A DNA stretch of 7,345 bases, from the NCBI GenBank assembly GCA_030043675.1, contig JASHXG010000094.1, forward strand, positions 1 to 7,345, in the 5' to 3' direction. Numbering within the stretch: the stretch's first letter is position 1; each line of letters opens with the position of its first letter. Below are positions 1 through 6,342 of this stretch, piece after piece. The DNA is from Vulcanimicrobiota bacterium (GTDB taxonomy: Bacteria > Vulcanimicrobiota > Vulcanimicrobiia > Vulcanimicrobiales > Vulcanimicrobiaceae). Below the pieces are notes generated by a model. The model was not told where the DNA came from and searched no databases. It saw only the letters and a program-made list of their open reading frames with translations. The translations under genes and the position numbers were made by a program.

Positions 1-397
1 CGAACCGGTCATGATCCACCGGGCACTTGCCGGTTCGCTGGAACGTTTCTTTGGTATCTTAATCGAGCATTATGGTGGCGCGTTCCCGGCTTGGCTGGCA
101 CCCGTTCAGGCAGTAGTCACACCAATTTCTCAGGAGCAAGCGGAATATTCACGGGAGGTGGCCGCTCGACTCGAAGGGGCGGGCTTTCGGGTTAAGCTCG
201 ACGAAACGAACGAGAAGCTTGGGTACAAGATTCGGCACTGGAAAACACAGAAAGTTCCCTACATTCTCGTAGTGGGAAGGCAAGAGATGGTGGAGCGTTC
301 GGTGAACGTCAACCAACGCGGAATCGACGAAAAGCGCACGATGTCGCTCGAATCGTTCATCGAAGAGTTGCGCGATGTCGTCGAGGCGAAGCAGTAG
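1..397 (+). CDS. thrS: Threonyl-tRNA synthetase, C-terminal part (5' end outside window)
   Basis: Partial gene: the frame is open from base 2 and ends at TAG 395-397, giving about 131 C-terminal residues. The first visible residues, EPVMIHRALAGSLERFF, are class II aminoacyl-tRNA synthetase motif 3 of ThrRS, whose arginine contacts ATP. Next come the segment ending in the typical FPAWLAPVQ and a complete HGTP anticodon-binding domain, with GYKIRHWKTQKVPYILVVG and a C-terminal acidic helix. The enzyme charges tRNA-Thr with threonine in the cytoplasm. The visible part is intact, with no frameshift. A lipoprotein gene begins 4 nt after the stop and is probably read through from thrS. Identification is from family knowledge of this conserved C-terminus; the zinc-binding catalytic core and any editing domain lie outside the window. 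Confidence 0.95.
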   Translation, partial: EPVMIHRALAGSLERFFGILIEHYGGAFPAWLAPVQAVVTPISQEQAEYSREVAARLEGAGFRVKLDETNEKLGYKIRHWKTQKVPYILVVGRQEMVERSVNVNQRGIDEKRTMSLESFIEELRDVVEAKQ

Positions 398-401
398 GAC
401 G

Positions 402-1343
402 ATGAAGTTGGATGTCCGCGCCGTTTTAGCGGCGCTTGCATTGGTTCTTTCCGCCTGCCAAGGCAGTGGCTTGGATAGCGGCATGGGCGGCATGGGCGAT
501 ATGGAGCCGCCCGTTTCGCAGCCCGGACCGATCGGAGCCTCGCCCGGTGGAATGACCGGCGGAATGGGCGGACAGATGGCCGGCCCGCAGATGGGCATGA
601 ACGGCCAAGAAGAACTCGCCAATCCCGGTGCAACGCTCGCCCCCAACGAGGCGCAATATCCCGTCGGTCAAGGCCCGACCGGGATGAAGTGCCCGGTGGT
701 TCAGGTGTCGCATCAATACAATCAGCAGTACAACTGCGCGGTCGCCTTCAACGTGCCGGCTCCATCGCCCTCACCCAGCGGCTCGCCCGACCCGAAGGCA
801 AAAGCGACGGCGTCACCGACGCCTTCGCCGAGTCCCTCTTCCGACGACAGCGACGATAGCGACGATACGCCCACGCCATCTCCGACGCCGCCCGGAACGA
901 TGACCATGCTGGTGGAGCCTCTTCCGCAAGATGTGCCGTCTATGACCAATCCGGATCCGCGCTTCATGCACATCACGCCGCTGGTTGCTGTTCGCTTGCA
1001 GAGCGACATGGACTTCAAGCTCAATGGCGGCGCGACCGCACAATATACGCTGCCGCAGATCCAGTACGCCGGGCGCGTTTTCGCGTTGCAACTCTACAAC
1101 GAAACGTACATCCGTGGAAAGCGCACGGATCAGCTGCTCGCCAACTACGGAAAGTGGACCACGCCGCCGAACAGCTCGACGGTGCAGTTTGCGTTCTCGA
1201 TTCCCCAGGTAACGGTGCGGCGCGGGTCGATCTGGCTGCTGGCGATGTACGGGGCGCAGCTGCCGCCGGGCAGTACGCCGACGCCATCGCCGTCTCCAGA
1301 CGGTTCCCCGAGTCCCAGCGCCTCGCCGAGCGCCTCACCCTAG
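402..1343 (+). CDS. Putative lipoprotein with Met/Gly-rich and Pro/Ser/Thr-rich low-complexity segments
   Basis: A 313-aa protein of unknown function. ATG 402 is chosen because it gives a clean lipoprotein signal: Lys at residue 2, a hydrophobic stretch, then lipobox L16-S17-A18-C19. An upstream ATG at 375 would overlap thrS and add an arginine-rich tail in front of the signal. Residues 28-66 are Gly/Met-rich, with eight Met in clusters such as MGGMGDM and MTGGMGGQM. Residues about 96-118 hold two Cys (C97, C112) in a Gln/Tyr-rich patch. Residues 119-165 are a Pro/Ser/Thr linker with an acidic SDDSDDSDD run. Residues about 166-288 look like a beta-rich globular domain (VAVRLQ, VFALQLYNE, VQFAFSIPQV, SIWLLAMYG). 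The last 25 residues are again a Pro/Ser tail. It should be anchored in a membrane by a lipid on C19. The ribosome site is weak (GAGG at 383-386 or AGGA at 396-399). With only 4 nt after thrS, co-transcription is likely. No family recognised. Confidence 0.8.
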   Translation: MKLDVRAVLAALALVLSACQGSGLDSGMGGMGDMEPPVSQPGPIGASPGGMTGGMGGQMAGPQMGMNGQEELANPGATLAPNEAQYPVGQGPTGMKCPVVQVSHQYNQQYNCAVAFNVPAPSPSPSGSPDPKAKATASPTPSPSPSSDDSDDSDDTPTPSPTPPGTMTMLVEPLPQDVPSMTNPDPRFMHITPLVAVRLQSDMDFKLNGGATAQYTLPQIQYAGRVFALQLYNETYIRGKRTDQLLANYGKWTTPPNSSTVQFAFSIPQVTVRRGSIWLLAMYGAQLPPGSTPTPSPSPDGSPSPSASPSASP

Positions 1344-1373
1344 CGCGGACGCGAACCGGTAGGCGAATGATAC

Positions 1374-1396
1374 GCGCCCGCGATTACCGCGGGCGC
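1374..1396. terminator. Perfect GC hairpin between convergent genes, probable bidirectional terminator
   Basis: GCGCCCGCG (1374-1382), a 5-nt ATTAC loop, then CGCGGGCGC (1388-1396) form an uninterrupted 9-bp stem. It sits in the 75-nt gap between the stops of the plus-strand lipoprotein gene and the minus-strand Asn-rich gene. There is no strong T-run after the stem on the plus strand, and only a T-containing stretch on the minus side, so it is not a canonical intrinsic terminator. Position and symmetry support a role in ending both transcripts. Confidence 0.55.
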
Positions 1397-1418
1397 AATG
1401 CTGTCGAATACCGAGCTC

Positions 1419-2246
1419 TTATTGCGACTGAAGGGTCAGATTATTTTCGTTGACCGCATACGTGCCCGCGGCCACGAGCGAGTTCGGATTCGCGCAGATG
1501 ACGCCGTTGTTCGGGCCGTAGATCACGACCAGACCCGGCGGCCCGCACGGCACTTGCTGCAAGCCGTAGTTGGCGAGCAGTTGCGCGCCCGGGCTGCCGG
1601 CGCTCACCTGGTACGAATTGTACCTTTGATTGTTGTAGTAGATCGAGCCCATCACGGCCGCGGTCGCTGCGCCGACGGCGAAAGCGCCCCAAAAACCGCC
1701 GCCCCAGTAACCGTAGTTCGGCGCCCACACCACCCCGCGATTCCAGCCCCAAGCCGGACCGCGATAGACGGGGTTGACGACAACCGCACCGTGCCAGCCG
1801 TAGCCGTTGTACCCGCTGCGGTTGTACGTGTACGAGTAGTTCCGATTCACGTTAACGTTATTCACGTTGACGTTTCGATTGTAGTTGTTGTGGTTGTTGA
1901 CGTTGACGTTGTTGCGGTTATTGACGTTGACGTTGTTGTTGCGGTTATTGACGTTGACGTTGTTGTTGCGATTATTGACGTTGACGTTGTTGTTACGGTT
2001 ATTGACGTTAGCCTGGTTGTTACGGTTGTTGTTGGCGTGGGCGCCGCCGCCTTGACGCGTCGAGGGCACGTCGTTACCAAGGTTAAAACCACGGCCTTGA
2101 TTGGCTCCTCCTCGGGAGGCCGGCGCGGCGGCTCGGCCCGCGGCTCGGCCGCCGCCTCCGGGGCCTCCGCCATGGGCTCGTTGGGCCAGTGCCATACTGG
2201 GCGCGATCGCGATTGCGAGCCCGAGGACCGCAGCGATGCTTCTCAT
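1419..2246 (-). CDS. Secreted Asn-rich repeat protein with C-terminal cysteine-containing domain
   Basis: A 275-aa protein of unknown function. It has a signal peptide (hydrophobic residues 5-20, likely cleavage after ALA at 19-21). Next is a Gly/Ala/Arg-rich segment (about 24-70), then an Asn-rich tract (about 71-136) built of NVNNRNNNV-type 9-residue repeats. A Tyr/Trp/Gly-rich stretch (about 137-185) contains YNGYGWHG, WGWNRG and YGYWGGGFWG. A Gly/Ala-rich hydrophobic segment (about 184-203) could be a membrane-inserting glycine-zipper helix. The C-terminal domain (about 218-275) has C234 in VPCGPPG and C251 in VICANPN, a possible disulfide. The design suggests an envelope, matrix or surface protein. 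ATG 2246 has GGGAG 8 nt upstream and overlaps the stop of the preceding gene as ATGA, so translation is probably coupled. A long opposite-strand frame across the repeats is a mirror of this biased sequence. Confidence 0.82.
   Translation of the reverse strand: MRSIAAVLGLAIAIAPSMALAQRAHGGGPGGGGRAAGRAAAPASRGGANQGRGFNLGNDVPSTRQGGGAHANNNRNNQANVNNRNNNVNVNNRNNNVNVNNRNNNVNVNNRNNVNVNNHNNYNRNVNVNNVNVNRNYSYTYNRSGYNGYGWHGAVVVNPVYRGPAWGWNRGVVWAPNYGYWGGGFWGAFAVGAATAAVMGSIYYNNQRYNSYQVSAGSPGAQLLANYGLQQVPCGPPGLVVIYGPNNGVICANPNSLVAAGTYAVNENNLTLQSQ
1897..2028 (-). repeat. 27-bp tandem repeat coding for the Asn-rich tract
   Basis: Plus-strand units begin with TTGACGTTGACGTTG at 1897 (24-bp short unit), 1921, 1948 and 1975 (27 bp each). 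A degenerate fifth unit starts at 2002. The 1921, 1948 and 1975 units differ at only a few positions. All lengths are multiples of 3, so unit gain or loss keeps the minus-strand reading frame and changes the protein in 8- or 9-residue steps. Flanking Asn/Val codons (1861-1896 and about 2029-2040) look like decayed copies. Confidence 0.9.
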
Positions 2247-2683
2247 TGCGACGGCTCCCGATCCAGCTTGCCACTGCCGGTAATGTAAGTGTCCTTGACG
2301 GTGTGCGCGGCGAAGACGACCGAGTGCGGCGCGACCTTCAGCGTCGAGAGCGGCAGCGCTTGATCCTGATCGGTCAAATTGAAGTAGAAGGTGGCGCTCC
2401 TAAATGGAATGACGTGATTCACGCCGTCTTGCTTCAGCGACATCCCGCCGCCCGTACACCGAATCAGATCCGCGCCGCGATCGCAGCTCGCACCGCTGAT
2501 CACGACCGTCGAGACGCCGTCCGCCGATGTCAGGGTCAACGTGCGGCCAACGATCTTCATCACGACGCCGGTGTAGGTCTGAACCGAGTTATCGTGCTGC
2601 TGAATGCGAACGGTTCCGGTTGCCGCCGCCGGCGCAACGAGCGCGGCAAAGAGCGCGGCGATGATCGGCAGGGATGTTTTCAT
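2243..2683 (-). CDS. Small secreted protein of unknown function with two cysteines
   Basis: A 146-aa protein. It has a signal peptide: Lys2, hydrophobic residues about 5-17, and a cleavage site after A19-A20-A21. The mature part of about 125 residues is beta-rich, with strand-like stretches VQTYTGVVMKIVGRTLTLTSADG, SATFYFNLTD and VVFAAHTVKDTYITGSG. C67 and C76 sit 9 residues apart in SCDRGADLIRC and could form a small disulfide loop. No catalytic motif is visible. It begins with ATG 2683, has GGAGG 9 nt upstream, and is the first gene of a two-gene operon. Its TGA overlaps the start of the Asn-rich protein gene by 4 nt. The two exported products probably act in the same place, but no family is recognised and the function is open. 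Confidence 0.82.
   Translation of the reverse strand: MKTSLPIIAALFAALVAPAAATGTVRIQQHDNSVQTYTGVVMKIVGRTLTLTSADGVSTVVISGASCDRGADLIRCTGGGMSLKQDGVNHVIPFRSATFYFNLTDQDQALPLSTLKVAPHSVVFAAHTVKDTYITGSGKLDREPSQ
2255..2259 (-). promoter_or_regulatory. Ribosome binding site of the Asn-rich protein gene
   Basis: On the minus strand this reads GGGAG, 8 nt before ATG 2246. It lies inside the coding end of the upstream gene. It supports the chosen start, and shows that initiation need not depend only on coupling through the ATGA overlap. Confidence 0.65.
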
Positions 2684-2692
2684 TTGCCAATG

Positions 2693-2697
2693 CCTCC
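2693..2697 (-). promoter_or_regulatory. Ribosome binding site of the small secreted protein gene
   Basis: On the minus strand this reads GGAGG, followed by a 9-nt spacer and ATG 2683. It is a strong consensus Shine-Dalgarno site and fixes the start, in agreement with the signal peptide. Confidence 0.8.
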
Positions 2698-2706
2698 GAG
2701 AGGTTC

Positions 2707-2736
2707 AGTATAGACCTGTCCCAGGCTTCCTTGCAA
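2707..2736 (-). promoter_or_regulatory. Predicted sigma-70-type promoter for the secreted-protein operon
   Basis: On the minus strand, TTGCAA (2731-2736, 4/6 to TTGACA) and TATACT (2707-2712, 5/6 to TATAAT) are separated by 18 nt. Transcription would start near 2700, leaving a leader of about 17 nt that just contains the GGAGG site. In this GC-rich stretch an AT-rich hexamer at the right place is meaningful, but the call is by eye only. Confidence 0.55.
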
Positions 2737-2804
2737 TCTCGGCGGGCCGGGGTCGCTCGGGACGCGAAGCCCGGCCTCGTGAGCCGCCCACGTCCAGTCA
2801 CGCG

Positions 2805-3722
2805 ATGATCTATCTTGACGAAGAGGCCGTGGGCCGCTTTTTGGATTGGGACGAGCTCATTGCTGCCATGGAAACCGTTCTAATCGAGTTTTCGCGCGGA
2901 GCAGTAATACAACCCGTACGTCAGGTGATGACCATTGCAGAGCAGCAGCGGTACGCGGGCATTATGCCGGCCGTCGTCGGCGACGTCATGGGGCTGAAGT
3001 TCGTTTCGTTCTATCCGGTGAACGCCGGCAGCGGCCATCCCACGCACCAAGCGACGATCTTGCTGTATGGCACCGAGACCGGCAGACCACTGGCGGCTAT
3101 GGACGGCCGCCTCATCACCGAGATGCGTACGGCTGCCGTCTCGGCGGCAATCACGAGGTACCTTGCGCCGTCGCAGAGTCAGGTGCTCGCGATCCTCGGC
3201 AGCGGCGTCCAAGCGCATTCGCATCTCGAAGCTCTCCAACGCGTCTGCAACTTTTCCGAGGTACGGGTGTGGAGCCGGACCCCCGCGCACGCGGAGCGGT
3301 TCGCCCGCGAACACGCCGTGCGCGTCGCCGATTCCGCGGAGTCCGCGGTTCGCGGAGCCGACGTGGTCGTCACGGCAACGGGCGCGCACGAGCCGATCCT
3401 CGAGGGTGCGTGGCTCGAGCCGGGCGCTCACGTGAATGCCATTGGATCGGCGCGCCCGGATTGGCGCGAGCTCGACGACGAAGCGACGGCCGCCACCGTG
3501 CTCGTCGATTCGCGCGAGGCGGCCGCCAAGGAAGCGGGAGACATTATCCTCGCGAACGCGCACATCTACGCCGAAGCCGGCGAAATCTTCGGCGGCGCAA
3601 AGCCGCTACAGCGCTCTGCGACGACCGTTTTCAAATCCGTCGGGTTGGCGTGCGAAGATATTGCGGCGGCAAAACTGGTCGTCGAAACCGCAGCTCGCGC
3701 GGGCTTCCCGGCTGTTCGTTAA
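2805..3722 (+). CDS. Mu-crystallin/ornithine cyclodeaminase-family NAD(P)-dependent enzyme, probably a ketimine reductase or similar imine reductase
   Basis: 305 aa, a normal length for the family. Residues 1-120 carry the substrate-binding part, with GLKFVSFYPVN (K65) and TEMRTAAVSA (R108), the conserved Lys and Arg that bind the substrate carboxylate. Residues about 127-190 are a Rossmann fold with ILGSGVQAHSH (GxGxxA type, G132-A137). The C-terminal part has NAIGSARPDWRELDDE, VDSREAAAKEAGD and TTVFKSVGLACED. In true ornithine cyclodeaminases the GADxPGK-like motif carries a catalytic Asp; here the aligned residue is Ala216 and the motif reads SARPDW, as I recall it in mammalian mu-crystallin (CRYM), a ketimine reductase. 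I therefore infer reduction of a cyclic imine or ketimine rather than ornithine deamination. Substrate unknown. ATG 2805 gives the family-typical N-terminus MIYLDEEAVGRFLDWDEL; no clear Shine-Dalgarno precedes it. The TAA overlaps the convergent regulator by 4 nt. Confidence 0.88.
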   Translation: MIYLDEEAVGRFLDWDELIAAMETVLIEFSRGAVIQPVRQVMTIAEQQRYAGIMPAVVGDVMGLKFVSFYPVNAGSGHPTHQATILLYGTETGRPLAAMDGRLITEMRTAAVSAAITRYLAPSQSQVLAILGSGVQAHSHLEALQRVCNFSEVRVWSRTPAHAERFAREHAVRVADSAESAVRGADVVVTATGAHEPILEGAWLEPGAHVNAIGSARPDWRELDDEATAATVLVDSREAAAKEAGDIILANAHIYAEAGEIFGGAKPLQRSATTVFKSVGLACEDIAAAKLVVETAARAGFPAVR

Positions 3723-6232
3723 ACGCAATCGAGCTCGTCGATCGCTTGCTCTTGCGTCATTACCGAGCCGGCCGTCATCGCGTCGGCAACCGCTGCCTCG
3801 CCGATCGCGCTTTGCAACACGCCGATAACGCGCCGGCATTCTTGGAGTTCCGTGGGCCGCGGCATAGCACGCAGCGCTGCCAGCCGGGCTTGCGCGAAGC
3901 CTAAGATCCGAGCGGCTCGCGTCCACGTTTCGCGAGAGCTCTTCGAAAGATCTTGCTTTCGCAGCGCGGCCGTTGCGGCGAGGCACTGCAGCGCTCGCGG
4001 CGCCAGGTCTTCAAAGTCGCGCCTGCTGCTAAGATCGAGCGCTTCGCGAGCGCAATCCTCGGCTTCGTCAAACCGAGCCGCCGCGTTCAGATAGCAGGCC
4101 AAAAGGCATAGCCTCACGACGATGATCCGGGGAGCCATATTGGCTGCTCGGATTATCGCGATCTGTCCGGCGATCTGCCGAGCCGCAAGCTCCGGATTGC
4201 CGGCGGCAAATTCGTACTCCGCCAGCTCAGGCGCCGCGGCGGCGGTGAGGGTTGCTCCCATCGCTTCGAGAACCTGCAGCGCCTCCGATGCATAGCGTCG
4301 TGCGGTGACGTAGTCACAATCGTTCTCGGCGCTGGATAACGATAGGGCTCGCAACGCGAATGCGGTGAGGCGGCCGTTTCTTAGACGGCGCCCGCCCTCG
4401 AGGGCCTCGCGAAGCAGTGCGGTTCCCTTTTGAATCTCTCCGGTCGACGTAAGCGCGTTGCCGACGCGGGCTTGGGCCTGCGCGATGCCGAGCGGGTCGC
4501 TAAGGCCGCGATAGTAGGAAAGCGCGGCCCGACTATACGCGAGCTGCGCAGTGCTGTTGCCGAGCAGCAATGCGACGTCCGCTTGTGCCAAGCTGAGTGC
4601 GGCGAGAATCGCCGGCGGTGTTGGGCCGCCGGCCTGCTCGGCCAGAGCGAGCCAGCGCCGTCCCTCGACGGGCGCGAACGTATGCCAGACCGTCACCAGC
4701 TCGGCGGCCAACTCCTGGCCCAAAACGACGTCGTTCTGCGCAGTCAGCGTCCATTCCAGCGCCGCGCGCCAGTTCTCCAACTCCGAAGCGATCTTGGGCC
4801 GAAAGAGTTCGTCGAGGTTCGCGTCGGCAGCCCGGTTGTATGCTCGGGCGATTTCGAGGCAGACGAGTGCGTGCCGGCGCGCGAGCGCATCCGTTTCGCC
4901 GCGCGCTGCCAGCTTTTCGCGTGCGTACTCGCGGAAGGATTCGAGCAGACGATAGCGTGTCTCGTCACCGTTGAGATCCGCGACGACGAGCGACTTGTGG
5001 GCAAGCGCCGTCAGCAAGTCGAGCACGTCCGCTTCCCGGGCGCCTTCGGCATCGACGCGCGCCGCCGCCGCCACCGTGCAAGCTCCGGCGAACACCGAAA
5101 GGCGCTCGAAGAGCTGCCGCTCGGGCGGGGAGAGGAGGTTGTAGCTCCAATCGATCGTCGCGCGCATGGTCTGTTGGCGCGGCGATGCCGTGCGCTCTCC
5201 GCCCGTGAGCAGGCGGAAGCGTTCGCCGAGCCTTTCGTTGAGCTCGCGGAGCGACAGCGCGTTCACACGCGCAGCGGCCAGTTCGATCGCAAGCGGTATC
5301 CCGTCGAGGTGCCGGCAGAGTTCGGCGACGTTCGAAACCTGCTCGTCGGTCAGTTCGAAGCGATGGTTCACCGCACGCGCACGATCGACGAAGAGGCGCA
5401 CCGCGCCGTACTCGACCGCCTCAGCGGCGGTCAGAGCATGCGACTCGCCGGGTGACGGGATCGCTAGCGAAGGAAGCCGGTAGGCATGTTCGCCGGCGAC
5501 GCGCAGCGGTTCGCGGCTGGTCGCGAGAATCCGCACGCGCGGACAGCCGGCCAAGAACGATTCGGCGAGCTCTGCCGCCGCATCGATCACGTGCTCGCAG
5601 TTGTCGAGGATCAACAGCATGGCTTTGCCGCGAAGGTACGATTGCAGCGTCTCGCGCAGCGAATGGTTCGGTACTTCCTGCACGCCGAGCGCCGCTGCAA
5701 TGCTCTGCACGACCGACACCCCGTCGACGGCCGAGGCGAGGCTGACAAAACGCGGCGGATATTCCCACTCATCGTCTAGAGCGCCGGCGGCGTGCAGCGC
5801 GGCGCGCGTCTTGCCGACGCCTCCCGCCCCCGTCAGCGTGACCAAGCGAGACTCGCGCAGTAGCGCGGCGATTGACGCCATATCGCCCTCACGTCCAACA
5901 TACGTCGTCAAAGCGATCGGCAATGCCGCCGCTCCGGTTTCGGGCCACGGACCAACGGTAACCGAGGCTGACCCGGCACGGCGCGCTACGCCGGCGCGCG
6001 CGGCCGATTCGAAGTCGCGACGCTGCTCGTCATCGAGCGCCAGTGCGCCGGCAAGCAACTCGAGGGTTTCTCGCTGCGGCGAGCGGCGGTAGCCGCGTTC
6101 GAGTGCGCTGATCCCTTCGGTGCTCATCCGAGCGCGCTCGGCGAGCGCTTCCTGCGAGAGCCCGGCGGCGAGCCGATAGCGGCGCAGGAGCTGTCCGAAC
6201 TCTGCCGAGCCGGACCGGATCTCTTGCTCCAT
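3719..6232 (-). CDS. XRE-family HTH / NB-ARC (STAND ATPase) / TPR-like transcriptional regulator
   Basis: An 837-aa cytoplasmic signal-transduction protein. Residues about 11-70 are an XRE-type helix-turn-helix (FGQLLRRYRLAAGLSQEALAE). A linker leads to YVGRE (111-115), the usual entry to the NTPase domain. Walker A is GAGGVGKT (135-142), Walker B is LLILDN (206-211), the sensor-like ILATSREPL is at 235-243, and GIPLAIELAAAR (311-322) is the GLPLA-type motif. A winged-helix-like region (about 360-415) contains LSPPERQLFERLSVFAG. The rest, about 430-837, is alpha-helical and Ala-rich with TPR-like repeats, probably the sensing or autoinhibitory part. The family (COG3903-type predicted ATPases) is known as ATP-driven switches; ligand and targets are unknown here. 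ATG 6232 is chosen because it starts just before the HTH; the in-frame ATG at 6370 would overlap the divergent gene and adds an Arg-rich stretch without domain features. The Shine-Dalgarno is weak. There is no C-terminal LuxR domain. Confidence 0.9.
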   Translation of the reverse strand: MEQEIRSGSAEFGQLLRRYRLAAGLSQEALAERARMSTEGISALERGYRRSPQRETLELLAGALALDDEQRRDFESAARAGVARRAGSASVTVGPWPETGAAALPIALTTYVGREGDMASIAALLRESRLVTLTGAGGVGKTRAALHAAGALDDEWEYPPRFVSLASAVDGVSVVQSIAAALGVQEVPNHSLRETLQSYLRGKAMLLILDNCEHVIDAAAELAESFLAGCPRVRILATSREPLRVAGEHAYRLPSLAIPSPGESHALTAAEAVEYGAVRLFVDRARAVNHRFELTDEQVSNVAELCRHLDGIPLAIELAAARVNALSLRELNERLGERFRLLTGGERTASPRQQTMRATIDWSYNLLSPPERQLFERLSVFAGACTVAAAARVDAEGAREADVLDLLTALAHKSLVVADLNGDETRYRLLESFREYAREKLAARGETDALARRHALVCLEIARAYNRAADANLDELFRPKIASELENWRAALEWTLTAQNDVVLGQELAAELVTVWHTFAPVEGRRWLALAEQAGGPTPPAILAALSLAQADVALLLGNSTAQLAYSRAALSYYRGLSDPLGIAQAQARVGNALTSTGEIQKGTALLREALEGGRRLRNGRLTAFALRALSLSSAENDCDYVTARRYASEALQVLEAMGATLTAAAAPELAEYEFAAGNPELAARQIAGQIAIIRAANMAPRIIVVRLCLLACYLNAAARFDEAEDCAREALDLSSRRDFEDLAPRALQCLAATAALRKQDLSKSSRETWTRAARILGFAQARLAALRAMPRPTELQECRRVIGVLQSAIGEAAVADAMTAGSVMTQEQAIDELDCV

Positions 6233-6342
6233 CGCTCTGCCCGAGTTCGAGCCGAGCGGACTCGCACCCTCACCGTATCTTTTGGCCCGGTGTAATCGTC
6301 TTCGAGACGGAGCACGAAACATCGCTGAAAGGAGATCGCAGA
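6233..6342. promoter_or_regulatory. Divergent intergenic region with a weak candidate operator
   Basis: These 110 nt separate the starts of the STAND regulator (minus) and DUF899 (plus) genes and must hold both promoters if each gene has its own. The only symmetry I can point to is CACCG (6271-6275) and CGGTG (6288-6292) around a 12-nt centre. It overlaps TGTAAT (6291-6296), a 5/6 match to a -10 box for the plus strand, but no good -35 lies 17 nt upstream. A regulator binding here could control both directions. This is suggestive only. Confidence 0.3.
6328..6334 (+). promoter_or_regulatory. Ribosome binding site of the DUF899 gene
   Basis: AAAGGAG lies 8 nt before ATG 6343. It is a near-consensus Shine-Dalgarno site and the strongest in the window on the plus strand. 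It confirms the DUF899 start and argues against the longer divergent regulator frame. Confidence 0.85.

Noticed and set aside
1861..2040. Regular repeats considered as a CRISPR array
   Set aside because: Units are contiguous with no variable spacers and are in-frame coding repeats.
1398..2288. Long plus-strand open frame rich in Val/Asp, mirroring the Asn-rich gene
   Set aside because: It is the complement of the Asn codon repeats. It lacks a ribosome site and runs through the hairpin and into the neighbouring gene. The minus-strand frame has a signal peptide, Shine-Dalgarno and operon logic.
2745..2776. GGCCGGG/CCCGGCC inverted repeat (18-nt loop) upstream of the mu-crystallin-like gene, considered as a riboswitch or terminator
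   Set aside because: Only a 7-bp stem of low-complexity G/C with a long loop and no T-run; expected by chance in this composition.
2846..3904. Long plus-strand frame overlapping the mu-crystallin-like gene
   Set aside because: Arg-rich out-of-frame translation of a recognised enzyme; it crosses the stop into the antisense of the regulator.
4430..5455. 341-codon plus-strand frame inside the regulator
   Set aside because: Antisense of the NB-ARC region, whose motifs are clear on the minus strand; long mirror frames are expected in high-GC genes.
3719..6232. STAND ATPase considered as an Avs-type antiphage defence protein
   Set aside because: The N-terminus is an XRE HTH and no nuclease, protease or TIR effector is present; the architecture is that of a transcription regulator.
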